A DNA stretch of 26,392 nt from a virus, in the IMG/VR virus record IMGVR_UViG_3300028559_000169, positions 1 through 26,392 of that record. The stretch is one strand, 5' to 3'. Positions 1-8,005 of this stretch are shown here, piece after piece. The first letter of the stretch is position 1, and every line of letters begins with the position of its first letter. The position numbers and the translations under genes were made by a program. The notes under the pieces were generated by a model, which was given only the letters and a program-made list of their open reading frames with translations, had not been told where the DNA came from and made no database searches.

Positions 1-799
1 AGATGAGTTGAGTACCCGAGATGTTTCCTGTTGCGATCACTCGTGCAGTACCTAAATTACCAACGTTAGCGTTACCAGTTACACTTAGTGATGCTAATGT
101 ACCAACTGAAGTAATGTTTGGTTGTGCATTTGTAGTAAGAGTACCGGTTACAAAGTTTGCACGTGCGAGATTTCCTAAATTCGCATTAGCTGACGTGAGA
201 TTGCCGGAGAAGTTAGCAGTTGTGGCCCCGATTGTTCCCGAATTGGCATATATATTACCGACAGTTACGTTACCAGTGACAGATGCGGATCCGGTTAATG
301 TTGCGCCGGTAGCGCCGATATTGCCAACATTTGCATTGCCGATAACTGTCAATGTGGTATTACTAGTAAGGTTGGCGGCGATAAGATTTCCGATAAACCC
401 AGCAGTGTTACCATTAATGCTTGCATTAACATTTACGGTGTTTGCTGTTAATGTATCAGTGAGTTGTATATTGCTTAAGTTTGATATTGTACTAGGTAGA
501 TCGATAACAAGTATCTGAGACGAAGAGGTGATGAGTGCATTTTGTCCACCGTTTGATCCTTGACCAATGCTAAGGGTGCTGGTAGATACTCTAACACACG
601 CGATGTTAGCTGTAACAATAATATTGCCGGTCGGGGAGTTGACTGAAATGCCAGAGCCTCCCGTGACTGATGCAACCGTCTGTGCTCCTAAACTGGAATA
701 CAATTCAGTGAAGTTTTGTTGCGCTTTTTCAAAAGCTGTTCTAATCGCATCCGCATCCGGATCGTCTGGAAATGTTCCGAAATCAATATTACGTTGCAT
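1..799 (-). CDS. Tail-fibre-like virion protein, 5' part (runs off left edge)
   Basis: An open frame starts with ATG at 799 and has no stop before base 1, so about 266 residues of the N-terminal part are present. The protein begins MQRNIDFGTFPDDPDADAIR and continues with an AFEKAQQNFTELY segment. That is the short N-terminal signature seen in many phage fibre-like proteins, where it reads roughly GT..NDGTGD.LR.AF.K.N.NFTELY. The rest is a Gly/Asn/Thr/Val-rich repeat built from GNANVGN, TGNVTVGN and LTSANANLGN-like units, typical of beta-rich fibre shafts. A late box (GATAAATAC) lies 26 nt upstream and a strong terminator precedes that, so this is its own transcription unit. The ribosome site is weak. 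It shares repeat vocabulary with the gene cut by the right edge. Role in adsorption is inferred. Confidence 0.75.
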   Translation of the reverse strand, partial: MQRNIDFGTFPDDPDADAIRTAFEKAQQNFTELYSSLGAQTVASVTGGSGISVNSPTGNIIVTANIACVRVSTSTLSIGQGSNGGQNALITSSSQILVIDLPSTISNLSNIQLTDTLTANTVNVNASINGNTAGFIGNLIAANLTSNTTLTVIGNANVGNIGATGATLTGSASVTGNVTVGNIYANSGTIGATTANFSGNLTSANANLGNLARANFVTGTLTTNAQPNITSVGTLASLSVTGNANVGNLGTARVIATGNISGTQLI

Positions 800-825
800 G
801 GTAGCCGTTACTCTCTCGTTATGAT

Positions 826-834
826 GTATTTATC
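826..834 (-). promoter_or_regulatory. T4-type late promoter box
   Basis: GATAAATAC on the minus strand, close to the T4 late consensus TATAAATA. It lies between the terminator at 858-886 and the fibre gene starting at 799, leaving a leader of about 20 nt. Confidence 0.7.
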
Positions 835-857
835 GTTTTGGAAACAAACAGCTTGCC

Positions 858-886
858 AAAAAAATAGCCGGGTAACCCGGCTATTT
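858..886 (-). terminator. Rho-independent terminator after the large acidic virion protein gene
   Basis: A perfect inverted repeat has 11-bp GC-rich arms AATAGCCGGGT (863-873) and ACCCGGCTATT (875-885). On the minus strand it is followed by a run of seven T. It sits 30 nt after the stop of the gene at 918-3887 and before the late box of the next gene, so it separates two late transcription units. It is the strongest terminator in the window. Confidence 0.9.
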
Positions 887-917
887 CTATATTTTGTCGA
901 AATTAATATTCGTTGGT

Positions 918-3887
918 CTAATATTCATCGGGTCTATGAATTTTTCCCGATCTCATGCCGACTACTTCACCGTTTGGGCCGAACGCCGGAATGTCGAACT
1001 CCCCGCTGCCACCCGATAACCGTTCAGCGACTCCAGCAGCTACTGATAGCCCAAATGCAAAAATAAGAGCCAGCAATGCCTTGATAATGCTTCGGCGGTC
1101 ACCTTCTGCGAGTACTTCTTCGTTCGCCGACTGAGCGGCGTTGATGAATTTTTCTTCAGCACCAATCATAGCAACAAGGTCGACTAATAATTGTATAACA
1201 GCCAGTGCAGCATTGCCGGCATATCCTTCAGTAATCATTTTCATGCGCTTAAGCAACGAAGTAGTACTTTCACGCATTTCATCAGATGTATAATAGTCGT
1301 AGCGTTCGCCTGTAACGGACGATCCAGTAGGAACACACACTCTGTCATGTGGCTGAACGTAACCAGATCCGCCGAGTGCGTTGACGATTTTGAGTGCTGC
1401 ATTTCCTCCAATAGCTATAGCTAAACCGAGAATAGCACCGACAATCATATCGACTTTTCCACCTCGGCGTTCGTCGAGTTGCTGTTCATGCACCGTTGAT
1501 GATTGACCTCGTAATCTAGCAGCTAATAAAGGAAGAACTTGATCTTTGGCGCCGAGTACGTTGACGATTTTAGCTAAGATTGTCGAGACGCCGTTATCGT
1601 CTTCATTTAAGAAGTTTTTACCTTCATTGAGTCCTGAGAGCCTCTTAATCTCGTTGATCGCCTCATTGAATATGCGATCATTCTGACTCGCAACAACGGG
1701 AACAGTAGTCTGTCCAGTTGATTTTTTCTTGTTCAGTCCACCTGAAATAGTATTAGTCATAAATTCTATTCCTTGTTCAAATGTAGTTTCGGTGCCATTC
1801 TTGCCAGCATCGTTGGCCCATTCAGTGATTTTTTCTGGCTCATAAAAATCGTCTTCTTCGTCATCTTCTTCATTAACGGTATAAGTTCCGCCCTTTAAAC
1901 CTGCAGTTGCAAGTGCTTCATCTTCTGCTGCTTCTGCTTTTTCGTCTGCTACTGAATCTTCTGCACCACTGTCAGGAGCATTATCTTCAGCAACTTCCAA
2001 TTCCATTTGGTCTTCTGATTCTTCTTCGCCAACCACTTCTTTTCCACCGCAACTATGATCAGCTTCCATCATTCCCCCGCATTCGTTGCAAGTTTCTTCG
2101 TTGCAAGTTTCTTCTTCATCAGCGTAATCTTCATCAGAACCTACACCTGACAGTTTCTTCATCAATGCAAGCATCCCGTCATGATCATCGACTACCTCGA
2201 TACCACCGGAAGCATTCATTTCTGATGATCCACCAATTTCAGGAGAACCATACTCACTGCTTATCTCATCGCCGCCAAAGATACCCAAACCAGCTTGTTT
2301 AACAAGCGCGAGTAGCTGATCTGCCTCAGTGTCTTGTGCAGTAATAGTTACTGAATCCGGAGCATTCTGTTGCCCCTTTGAGATCGAGACTGAAAGACCT
2401 TCTTTCACTGACTCTTTCGCAGGTGTCTCATCTTCACTGAGAAGTCTATTCAATTGTCTATCGAGTGCTTCAAATGCAAAGGTTACATCAGGCTGGCGGC
2501 CGGAAGAGATACGTTTATCTAGCTCATAATCTGATTCACCACGATTTAACAGATCACGGATTGCCGGAGATTTAGCTTCTGGAAACGTTAGAAAGTCATC
2601 TTTCTTCTTATGCATATCATATTCAGGAGAGAACATCTCCTCAATCTCATGATCTTCCATCTCATCGAGCGGAGTGTTTTCTAGTGATTTTTGTGCCATA
2701 GCACGGGTAGAGACGGGCATACGAGGGTTCGATAGACCAATCATTGGATCCATGCCGTAACATTCATCAAGACCTTCTTTGTAGCCTTCATGATACGCTC
2801 TGCTCTCTTCCATGTCATCATAGTGCTTACCGTTGTGAGCGTGGCCCTTGAGACCGTGTGCTTTGCCCTCTAGGCGGGCCGCTTGCATTCTATGACTCAT
2901 GCTTTCTTTCACTGCTTTCTTTTTCTTATCGGCTGCTGCCTTCTTCATTGGTTCTTTCTTGTCGCCATCTTTGTCGAGATCAAGAAAGTCTGGCTTGCTG
3001 CCTTTAGCTGGTGCTTTAGTTGAAGCCTTGATGTCTTTCTTAGCAAAAGGATTGACGCCCTTAGTGCCTTCTTCAACCTTTTCTTCCTTAATCTTTTTGA
3101 TAGAATCAAGAGAATCAAAACCGGACTTCTTCTTAACTTGCTTAGTTGCATCTTCGATATTATGTGCGGTGATAGTGATTTTTCTTTCGTCACCTTTAGT
3201 AGTAGTATAGCAAACTACATACTTGTGTTCTTTGCTTTCCTTACTTTCATAAGTCTTTTCTGGTCGGCCCATGCCTAAGTTAGCTCCCATAGTATCGATT
3301 CCCTGTGTTGATGGAATGTCTGCTTCGTCAACCTTACCTAAAGGAAATCCGTCTTTGGTAACTTTGATCAAACTCTTTGCGTTTAAGCTCCTAGCTTTCT
3401 TCTTAGCTTCTTCTGGAGTTGCAGCTACGAAACGCTGGGTCTTTCCGTTGTTGAGCAACACTTCATAACGCTGTTCAGTCTTTTCTTTCATCTGTATCTG
3501 ACCTTGTTGAGGTTGACCAGTTGCACCCGCTTGATTGGGATTTCCAGCAGCGGTTGGTGTTTGCCCCGATGTACCGGGCATTACGATCTGTGCTTTTCCT
3601 TGTGCAGCTAGATCACCTAAAGCTTTTTGCATAGCTTGACCTGCCGGAGAAGTATCGTTAATGTTTATGAAACCTGCACCAGTTTTTTGAGTGTCGCCCT
3701 GCTTGCCAACTACGGGCATTGGCTTCTGACCGGGCGCCATCGCTTCATGTAGTTGGTTGAATAAGTTGGTAAGAGAAGTCTCATGTCTTATACCAGCAGA
3801 TGCTGATTCTTTGAGCAGTTTTTTCTTAGGAGCCGCCTTAGGAGCTGATGCTTCTAACTGGGTCATTTTGTTTAGTAGGTTTTTCAT
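918..3887 (-). CDS. Large acidic virion-associated protein with C-terminal hydrophobic segments
   Basis: 989 residues. Two ATGs lie close together (3893 and 3887). The sequence AAAGGA ends 7 nt before the one at 3887, so that start is preferred. The N-terminus MKNLLNKMTQLEA and a DFLDLDKDGDKKEPMKKAA segment resemble structural proteins of aquatic T4-like phages (from memory). Two short similar domains occur at about 140-182 (YEVLLNNGKTQRF...) and 223-272 (KYVVCYTTTKGDE...), each followed by a helix with an EEAKKKA or EDATKQV pattern. A very acidic middle holds a cysteine cluster near 595-620 (CNEETCNECGG, then a further Cys). The last 180 residues are different: hydrophobic stretches occur at about 811-841 (MIVGAILGLAIAIGG), 890-910 and 936-958 (IIKALLALIFAFGLSVAAG). 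It is the third gene of a late run after the gp16-like and conserved virion genes. Function is unknown; a capsid or scaffold-related role is inference. Confidence 0.75.
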   Translation of the reverse strand: MKNLLNKMTQLEASAPKAAPKKKLLKESASAGIRHETSLTNLFNQLHEAMAPGQKPMPVVGKQGDTQKTGAGFININDTSPAGQAMQKALGDLAAQGKAQIVMPGTSGQTPTAAGNPNQAGATGQPQQGQIQMKEKTEQRYEVLLNNGKTQRFVAATPEEAKKKARSLNAKSLIKVTKDGFPLGKVDEADIPSTQGIDTMGANLGMGRPEKTYESKESKEHKYVVCYTTTKGDERKITITAHNIEDATKQVKKKSGFDSLDSIKKIKEEKVEEGTKGVNPFAKKDIKASTKAPAKGSKPDFLDLDKDGDKKEPMKKAAADKKKKAVKESMSHRMQAARLEGKAHGLKGHAHNGKHYDDMEESRAYHEGYKEGLDECYGMDPMIGLSNPRMPVSTRAMAQKSLENTPLDEMEDHEIEEMFSPEYDMHKKKDDFLTFPEAKSPAIRDLLNRGESDYELDKRISSGRQPDVTFAFEALDRQLNRLLSEDETPAKESVKEGLSVSISKGQQNAPDSVTITAQDTEADQLLALVKQAGLGIFGGDEISSEYGSPEIGGSSEMNASGGIEVVDDHDGMLALMKKLSGVGSDEDYADEEETCNEETCNECGGMMEADHSCGGKEVVGEEESEDQMELEVAEDNAPDSGAEDSVADEKAEAAEDEALATAGLKGGTYTVNEEDDEEDDFYEPEKITEWANDAGKNGTETTFEQGIEFMTNTISGGLNKKKSTGQTTVPVVASQNDRIFNEAINEIKRLSGLNEGKNFLNEDDNGVSTILAKIVNVLGAKDQVLPLLAARLRGQSSTVHEQQLDERRGGKVDMIVGAILGLAIAIGGNAALKIVNALGGSGYVQPHDRVCVPTGSSVTGERYDYYTSDEMRESTTSLLKRMKMITEGYAGNAALAVIQLLVDLVAMIGAEEKFINAAQSANEEVLAEGDRRSIIKALLALIFAFGLSVAAGVAERLSGGSGEFDIPAFGPNGEVVGMRSGKIHRPDEY

Positions 3888-3898
3888 ATTCATGTCCT

Positions 3899-4525
3899 TT
3901 AATGACCTCGTGAACCGGTTTGTGGTTTTGCGGGCCTAGAAATTTTTGTCATAGGGCTTTTGTCTCCCAATTTCTTATCATCTAAGTATGGCTTGAATGG
4001 ATCAAACGCATCGGGAGTCGTCTTGCCAGCATAAGGAATATCAATCTTTGAATCTTTCCTTTGATCTTTAATGCTTGTTAGGTACGAATCGCCATATGCC
4101 TTTGATGCTTCTTTAGCTCCGGGTTGTTCTTCTAATTCAGTGTGGTTTAGCACTGGGCTGTGATCAGCTTCGTTAGCATAGCCTTCTGCTTCAGTTTGCA
4201 GGCTGTCTGCATAATCAGTGCTAGTCATTCTCACCAAATTTTCATCAATGCCTAATAGTTGTGCAAGCTGTCTTACCATTGGTTCTGTTGCAGGATAGCG
4301 AAACTCTGCATCAATCGAGGTCACTCTTTCGTTTTCTACACCTGGAAAACCTGCTACTGTTTTTTGAATAGGAGTAGATTTGGGCTGACTGATTCGTACA
4401 GGGCTGAACTTCTGAAGGTTGTGGTGTAATAGATCCAACTTATTATTGTCTATGTCACCTACCACACGAATGCGATAATTGTAAGTGTGTATAGATTCAA
4501 AAATGTAATGCTTTAGGCTTTTCAT
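3899..4525 (-). CDS. Conserved T4-like virion structural protein
   Basis: 208 residues starting MKSLKHYIFESIHTYNYRIR. AGAGG lies upstream at a workable distance and a late box (GATAAATAC, 4552-4560) lies about 27 nt upstream. Conserved-looking segments are STPIQKTVAGFPGVENE, EFRYPATEP, PGAKEASKAYGDSYL and FDPFKP, with a basic Lys/Arg/Pro C-terminus. From memory, proteins of this layout occur beside the preceding type of large acidic protein in aquatic T4-like phages, where they are listed as virion structural proteins. No enzymatic motif is visible. Its stop lies 11 nt upstream of the preferred start of the next gene, so the two are probably translated from one message. Confidence 0.7.
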   Translation of the reverse strand: MKSLKHYIFESIHTYNYRIRVVGDIDNNKLDLLHHNLQKFSPVRISQPKSTPIQKTVAGFPGVENERVTSIDAEFRYPATEPMVRQLAQLLGIDENLVRMTSTDYADSLQTEAEGYANEADHSPVLNHTELEEQPGAKEASKAYGDSYLTSIKDQRKDSKIDIPYAGKTTPDAFDPFKPYLDDKKLGDKSPMTKISRPAKPQTGSRGH

Positions 4526-4551
4526 TAAGGTGACCTCTAATGTATTATTGA

Positions 4552-4560
4552 GTATTTATC
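4552..4560 (-). promoter_or_regulatory. T4-type late promoter box
   Basis: GATAAATAC on the minus strand, about 27 nt before the ATG at 4525, in the 83-nt gap after the gp16-like gene. Identical to the boxes at 826-834 and 7996-8004. Confidence 0.7.
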
Positions 4561-4608
4561 TTGTTGACAACATATTTGCAGTTCGAGGATTCCATACTTC
4601 GATTGTTA

Positions 4609-5091
4609 TCATTCATCGTTTTTAGAGGTAAACATCTTGAGTAACTCATTGCGATCTAGTGATTTACCTTCACCTAATGGAGTGGCCTCTACTTCCTCGT
4701 TCTTAGAAGCAAGTTTCATATCGAGTTGCGCTTTCTTAAGCTGTAAATCAAGTATCTTAAGTTTCTTGTTGATTTTTACAGTCTTAGCAGTGATGGCATG
4801 CCCTAACATTGTTCCGGCAGCAGAGAATATTTCACTAGAGAACCTAGCTTCAACTTGTAAACCCAAATCTTGCAGGTCTTTAAAGCTGTTGGTTGCTAGT
4901 TCTGCAAGAACATCTAATTCGTTATCCGCTTCTTCTAAATCTCGTACCAAAGGGAGCGCGGCTTCGATCTTTTCTAAATTGCTTAGTGCGGTTTCTGTTA
5001 CTTCACGGGTTGTTTCTGGCAATGGAATAGTGAGGTCATTCTCTTCTGATGATGCCAAATCAAATAATTCTTCTAGTTTTTTGTTGCTCAT
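4609..5091 (-). CDS. Probable small terminase subunit (T4 gp16-like)
   Basis: 160 residues, largely helical and charged. The acidic N-terminal tail (KLEELFDLASSEENDLTIPL) is followed by a long helical centre including LEEADNELDVLAELATNSF, VEARFSSEIFSAAGTMLGHA and KKLKILDLQLKKAQLDMKLA. An acidic tail, a central coiled-coil domain and a loose C-terminus match the layout and size of T4 gp16 (164 aa), which regulates the packaging motor and binds DNA. The assignment rests on this layout and on its position between gp4 and virion genes, not on a diagnostic motif. A head-assembly coiled-coil protein is the alternative. There is no ribosome site: the ATG follows a TAAATA box after only 5 nt, and an in-frame TAG lies five codons upstream, so no earlier start is possible. 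Confidence 0.55.
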   Translation of the reverse strand: MSNKKLEELFDLASSEENDLTIPLPETTREVTETALSNLEKIEAALPLVRDLEEADNELDVLAELATNSFKDLQDLGLQVEARFSSEIFSAAGTMLGHAITAKTVKINKKLKILDLQLKKAQLDMKLASKNEEVEATPLGEGKSLDRNELLKMFTSKNDE

Positions 5092-5095
5092 GTAA

Positions 5096-5104
5096 GTATT
5101 TAGC
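5096..5104 (-). promoter_or_regulatory. Late box 5 nt from the start codon (leaderless type)
   Basis: GCTAAATAC on the minus strand lies in the 12-nt gap between the gp4 stop (TAG, 5104-5106) and the ATG at 5091. Five bases separate TAAATA from the ATG. With T4 late promoter geometry (box at about -13 to -6) transcription would begin at the A of the ATG. Confidence 0.55.
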
Positions 5105-5538
5105 TACTTGCGCCCATTACGGTACAGATCATCTTCCGTAATTACACGAAAAGAGAAGCCGTTGGCCTTACAGTATGCGGCGCAGGCTGTCCATTTGGCA
5201 TGATTGATAGCCACGATCATTCTATCTTTTGCACTTGCTACTTTACTTTCAATAATACTCTGCTTTTTTGGTTTAATCTCTACTATTTCTGCTAGTGTTC
5301 GCCCGTGCTTGTTTTGGTATACCACAAAGAAATCTGGAACATATATAGTGGGTTTGCCACTGAGTGGGTGTTTATATGGAATTTTTATAGTTTCACTTGC
5401 CCAATGTAATATGTTATCGTTGCTGTCAAGAAATATCATCATCGACAATTCCCAAGAACTGCGATATCGTGGCGCCCGCTTTCCTATGTATTTCTCAGGA
5501 TGTTTAGGAGTATATAACCCCTGCGCCCACTTAGCCAT
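5104..5538 (-). CDS. 4: Head completion protein (T4 gp4-like)
   Basis: 144 residues, close to T4 gp4 (150 aa), which acts late in head maturation before tail joining. The conserved pattern is clear: MAKWAQGLYTPKHPEKYIGK at the start, then YRSSWELSMMIFLD, ASETIKIPYKHPLSGKPTIY, VPDFFVVYQNKHG and EIVEIKPKKQ. The residues E30 (in SSWE), D69 (in PDF) and E87-x-K89 (in VEIKPK) have the order and spacing of a PD-(D/E)xK nuclease centre, consistent with the predicted TnsA-like fold of this family. AGAGGAAAT precedes the ATG at a good distance. It lies 18 nt after the preceding gene with no box of its own, so it is co-transcribed with it. Confidence 0.85.
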   Translation of the reverse strand: MAKWAQGLYTPKHPEKYIGKRAPRYRSSWELSMMIFLDSNDNILHWASETIKIPYKHPLSGKPTIYVPDFFVVYQNKHGRTLAEIVEIKPKKQSIIESKVASAKDRMIVAINHAKWTACAAYCKANGFSFRVITEDDLYRNGRK

Positions 5539-5556
5539 ATTTCCTCTACTTTGTTC

Positions 5557-5913
5557 TTACAAGACGACGTTACGTTGTACTGCTTCGTTGGGTTTAGGCA
5601 AGTTGCCGACGCCATACAGTGAAGCCTTTGACTTGTACGTATTCAGATAGTAACAGATGATGCTATTCATTTGCAGCTTGTCATCGGCTCCTTTGATCGC
5701 TGCTAATAGATTTTGTACGTTATAATTTCCTTGCTGAGCGATTCTAAATAATATGCTAGCTAAATTAGACGCAATCTGTTCAGTAGCAGATACTCCCTTA
5801 AAATACGAGAAAACGATTTCATATTCCGCAGCAGGAATTTCTAGCTTTAAACTATAAAAGCTATCAAAGATTTGAATAGTCTGGTCGACTTGTTGTAATG
5901 ATGTTATTGTCAT
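5557..5913 (-). CDS. Small conserved T4-like protein
   Basis: 118 residues from ATG 5913 (MTITSLQQVDQTIQIFDSFY). An in-frame ATG exists at 5970, but it lies inside the upstream gene, has no ribosome site and would add a non-conserved leader, so 5913 is preferred. The C-terminal part (QMNSIICYYLNTYKSKASLY, then NLPKPNEAVQRNVVL) resembles a small conserved protein that I recall near tail genes of aquatic T4-like phages. No catalytic motif or membrane segment is visible. It lies between a tube-like gene and gp4. The late box CATAAATAT ends 5 nt before the ATG and no Shine-Dalgarno sequence is present, the same arrangement as the gp16-like gene. Confidence 0.7.
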   Translation of the reverse strand: MTITSLQQVDQTIQIFDSFYSLKLEIPAAEYEIVFSYFKGVSATEQIASNLASILFRIAQQGNYNVQNLLAAIKGADDKLQMNSIICYYLNTYKSKASLYGVGNLPKPNEAVQRNVVL

Positions 5914-5917
5914 GTTA

Positions 5918-5926
5918 ATATTTATG
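5918..5926 (-). promoter_or_regulatory. Late box 5 nt from the start codon (leaderless type)
   Basis: CATAAATAT on the minus strand fills the 19-nt gap between the stop of the tube-like gene (5933-5935) and the ATG at 5913. Five bases (TTAAC) separate the ATAAATA core from the start codon. Confidence 0.55.
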
Positions 5927-5932
5927 CTTAGA

Positions 5933-7285
5933 TTAAATAGTGAACACGTCGTCAAACGGGTCAGATGCATTACCGAATATATCAGGCTCGCCTGCTAAGG
6001 AAGTGCCGTCGAATTCCTGAAAATTGCCAAAATCATTAGATGCATCTTCCCAAGCCGGATCAACATCTCCGATAAACTCTGTTGTACTGCCATAATTTGG
6101 GTTACTATAGAACGGATCGTTGAATACCGGAGGAGGATTTCTTAACGCGTTTATCACTGGTGAATTCGCTAGGCCGTGCGGTCCCGGAGATGACCCAGCA
6201 GACGGAAAAGAGAATGGACTATTTCTGTTAGTAGGAGTATTTCTTTCTGAATCTCTGAGCATGACGTTCAACCCAGTGTCATGAGACACATTCAACCCCG
6301 GAAATTTTTCTGAATTATATGCGGTACCTGAGTTTAGAATATTGGTAGCGTATTCTTCTTGTATTGGGCTTTCGAGTGATCCGCCATCAGCGTATACTAA
6401 TCCACCGTTACCCAATGTCATCGAATTAGATCCTGGAGGAGTAATAGGACTGAGTTCTCTGTCATACGTAGCTGGATCTCCAAATCCAGTTACGATATTT
6501 TCTGGTTCTTGTCCGTCGATGTTTCCATAATTATATACTACTGTTTCATAGTCTATGGTCATAGAATTTTCCATGATGCCGTTGCCAATATCGTAGGAAT
6601 AAGTGTCATGGCTAAAATTAGTTATGATTGGATTAACTAACGTGTATGCTACAAAACTATGCTGGTTAAATCCGAAAACAGTAATATTCTTAAAGAAAGG
6701 AATTTTTCTTGGGGTTTTACTGTCCTGATTAGTCTGGCCGCCAGCAAAGCCCCAATTCTCATCACCTGCTATAGATGCGTTGTATAGATTACTTTGGTTG
6801 TAAGAATCATAAGCATTAGGGGACGATCCCCTGTCTCCCTCAAACATAGCACCAGACCTAGTACCATCATTGTAATAATAGGTGTAGTATGCTTCCCATA
6901 ACTTAGTCATCGTGCTCTTATTGTCGTCGTGAAATTTGATGTCAACTGAGTCATACTTGATTTTTGATTGTATAATTCTTTTTCTATTATACTGATTCAT
7001 CGTATGAGTCTGAAAAGTGTATGACGGAAGCTTAACTTCTTTCACCAACAATCCAAAGTTTGTAGAGGTGTCTAACGTGCCTAAATTAGACAGCGTATAC
7101 GGAATAGTTGCAGCTGGGTTTATATTAAAGTAAGTATGAAATAGGAATTTTAGTTTAGGTGCGTTCGCATAGGAATCTGACCTAAACGTTTTTGACGCGT
7201 GAGTAAAATCTCTGAGGTAAGCGTCGCCGCTCCCAAAAGAGCCAGCGACGCTATTTTGTAATATTTGTCCCCAATTACCTGACAT
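5933..7285 (-). CDS. Tail-tube-like protein (gp19/gp54-related family)
   Basis: 450 residues. AGGGG lies 7 nt before the ATG. The first 260 residues carry the pattern KLKFLFHTYFNINP, GLLVKEVKLPSYTFQTHTMN, QYNRKRIIQSKIKYDSVDIK and FHDDNKSTMTKLWEAYYTYY. From memory this is a conserved tube-domain family of aquatic T4-like phages, related to tail tube and baseplate-tube initiator proteins. The C-terminal 190 residues are Pro/Gly/Ser/Asn-rich and look disordered. It lies 23 nt after gp19 and is probably read from the gp19 promoter. A role as tube initiator, or as an additional tube protein at one end of the tail, is inference. Confidence 0.75.
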   Translation of the reverse strand: MSGNWGQILQNSVAGSFGSGDAYLRDFTHASKTFRSDSYANAPKLKFLFHTYFNINPAATIPYTLSNLGTLDTSTNFGLLVKEVKLPSYTFQTHTMNQYNRKRIIQSKIKYDSVDIKFHDDNKSTMTKLWEAYYTYYYNDGTRSGAMFEGDRGSSPNAYDSYNQSNLYNASIAGDENWGFAGGQTNQDSKTPRKIPFFKNITVFGFNQHSFVAYTLVNPIITNFSHDTYSYDIGNGIMENSMTIDYETVVYNYGNIDGQEPENIVTGFGDPATYDRELSPITPPGSNSMTLGNGGLVYADGGSLESPIQEEYATNILNSGTAYNSEKFPGLNVSHDTGLNVMLRDSERNTPTNRNSPFSFPSAGSSPGPHGLANSPVINALRNPPPVFNDPFYSNPNYGSTTEFIGDVDPAWEDASNDFGNFQEFDGTSLAGEPDIFGNASDPFDDVFTI

Positions 7286-7308
7286 CTGGTGCCCCTAAAA
7301 TTTAAAAA

Positions 7309-7965
7309 TTAGAGACCGACACCCTGAGAAGCACCGATGCCCGTTGCAGAACCAGTTGTACCGCTAAGAACACGACCAACGTTAGCACCAACACCAGATC
7401 CAAGCGGCGCTTGAATTGCATTGTCATAACGAAGTGTTAACTGAATCTGAACAGCGTCAGAAGTCGCATAGTTGAGAGTTTGATAGTTTACTTGTTGAAC
7501 AAAGCAACCATATAGTTCCCATGTTTCAAGTACAACCGGAGCATTGGCGCCGTTACCACCGTCGAGAATTTCGATGTTAGTTTGGAACTTGTAATCTTGA
7601 CCAGTTGCAGCAGATGCCTGCTCAACGAAGTCAAGTTGCTTCTGGAGCTGTTGCCCAACTGCTGCTGCAACAGTACCAGATGCATCGTCACGGATGGTGA
7701 CGCTTAGCGGCTGCCAAGTATGCTTGCCCGCAAGATATATTCTTGAGTTGTAAAGGTTCAATGTGACCTCATCGAACTGAACTTGTGGTCTTGCACATTC
7801 CATGACTTGCTTAGTTAGACTGAGACCTGAAGCGGCGCCAATACCAAAGTTCAAGAAATTAACTCTAAATCTGAACTGTAATTTCGGCATCAACAGGCCT
7901 TGATTGCCGCCAGCATTATCAGATGCTACGGTCATGTTGAACAAACTTTGGCTTGCTGTGGCCAT
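7309..7965 (-). CDS. 19: Tail tube protein (T4 gp19-like)
   Basis: 218 residues (T4 gp19 is 163). The N-terminal core shows PKLQFRFRVNFLNFG, LTKQVMECARPQVQFDEVTL, NLYNSRIYLAGKHTWQPLSV and TIRDDASG, then ETWELYGCFVQQVNYQTLNY and QIQLTLRYDNA near the C-terminus. This is the usual order of beta strands in the tube subunit, which polymerises inside the sheath and forms the DNA channel. The extra length is mostly a Gly/Ala/Ser-rich tail after LRYDNA. TAGGAGAT precedes the ATG. A late box lies at 7996-8004, and a strong hairpin separates the gene from the sheath gene upstream, so tube expression can be set independently of sheath. Confidence 0.9.
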   Translation of the reverse strand: MATASQSLFNMTVASDNAGGNQGLLMPKLQFRFRVNFLNFGIGAASGLSLTKQVMECARPQVQFDEVTLNLYNSRIYLAGKHTWQPLSVTIRDDASGTVAAAVGQQLQKQLDFVEQASAATGQDYKFQTNIEILDGGNGANAPVVLETWELYGCFVQQVNYQTLNYATSDAVQIQLTLRYDNAIQAPLGSGVGANVGRVLSGTTGSATGIGASQGVGL

Positions 7966-7995
7966 ATTATATCTCCTATTGTATGTTGTCTTAAT

Positions 7996-8004
7996 GTATT
8001 TATC
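7996..8004 (-). promoter_or_regulatory. T4-type late promoter box of the tail tube gene
   Basis: GATAAATAC on the minus strand, 31 nt before the gp19 ATG. It directly follows the hairpin at 8006-8036. Confidence 0.75.
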
Positions 8005-8005
8005 A

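Noticed and set aside
4565-4600. GTTCGAGGATTCC resembling a tRNA T-arm
   Set aside because: No acceptor, D or anticodon arms can be built around it on either strand.
5914-5970. Longer start at 5970 for the 118-aa gene
   Set aside because: It overlaps the tube-like gene, has no ribosome site, and the late box lies between it and the better ATG.
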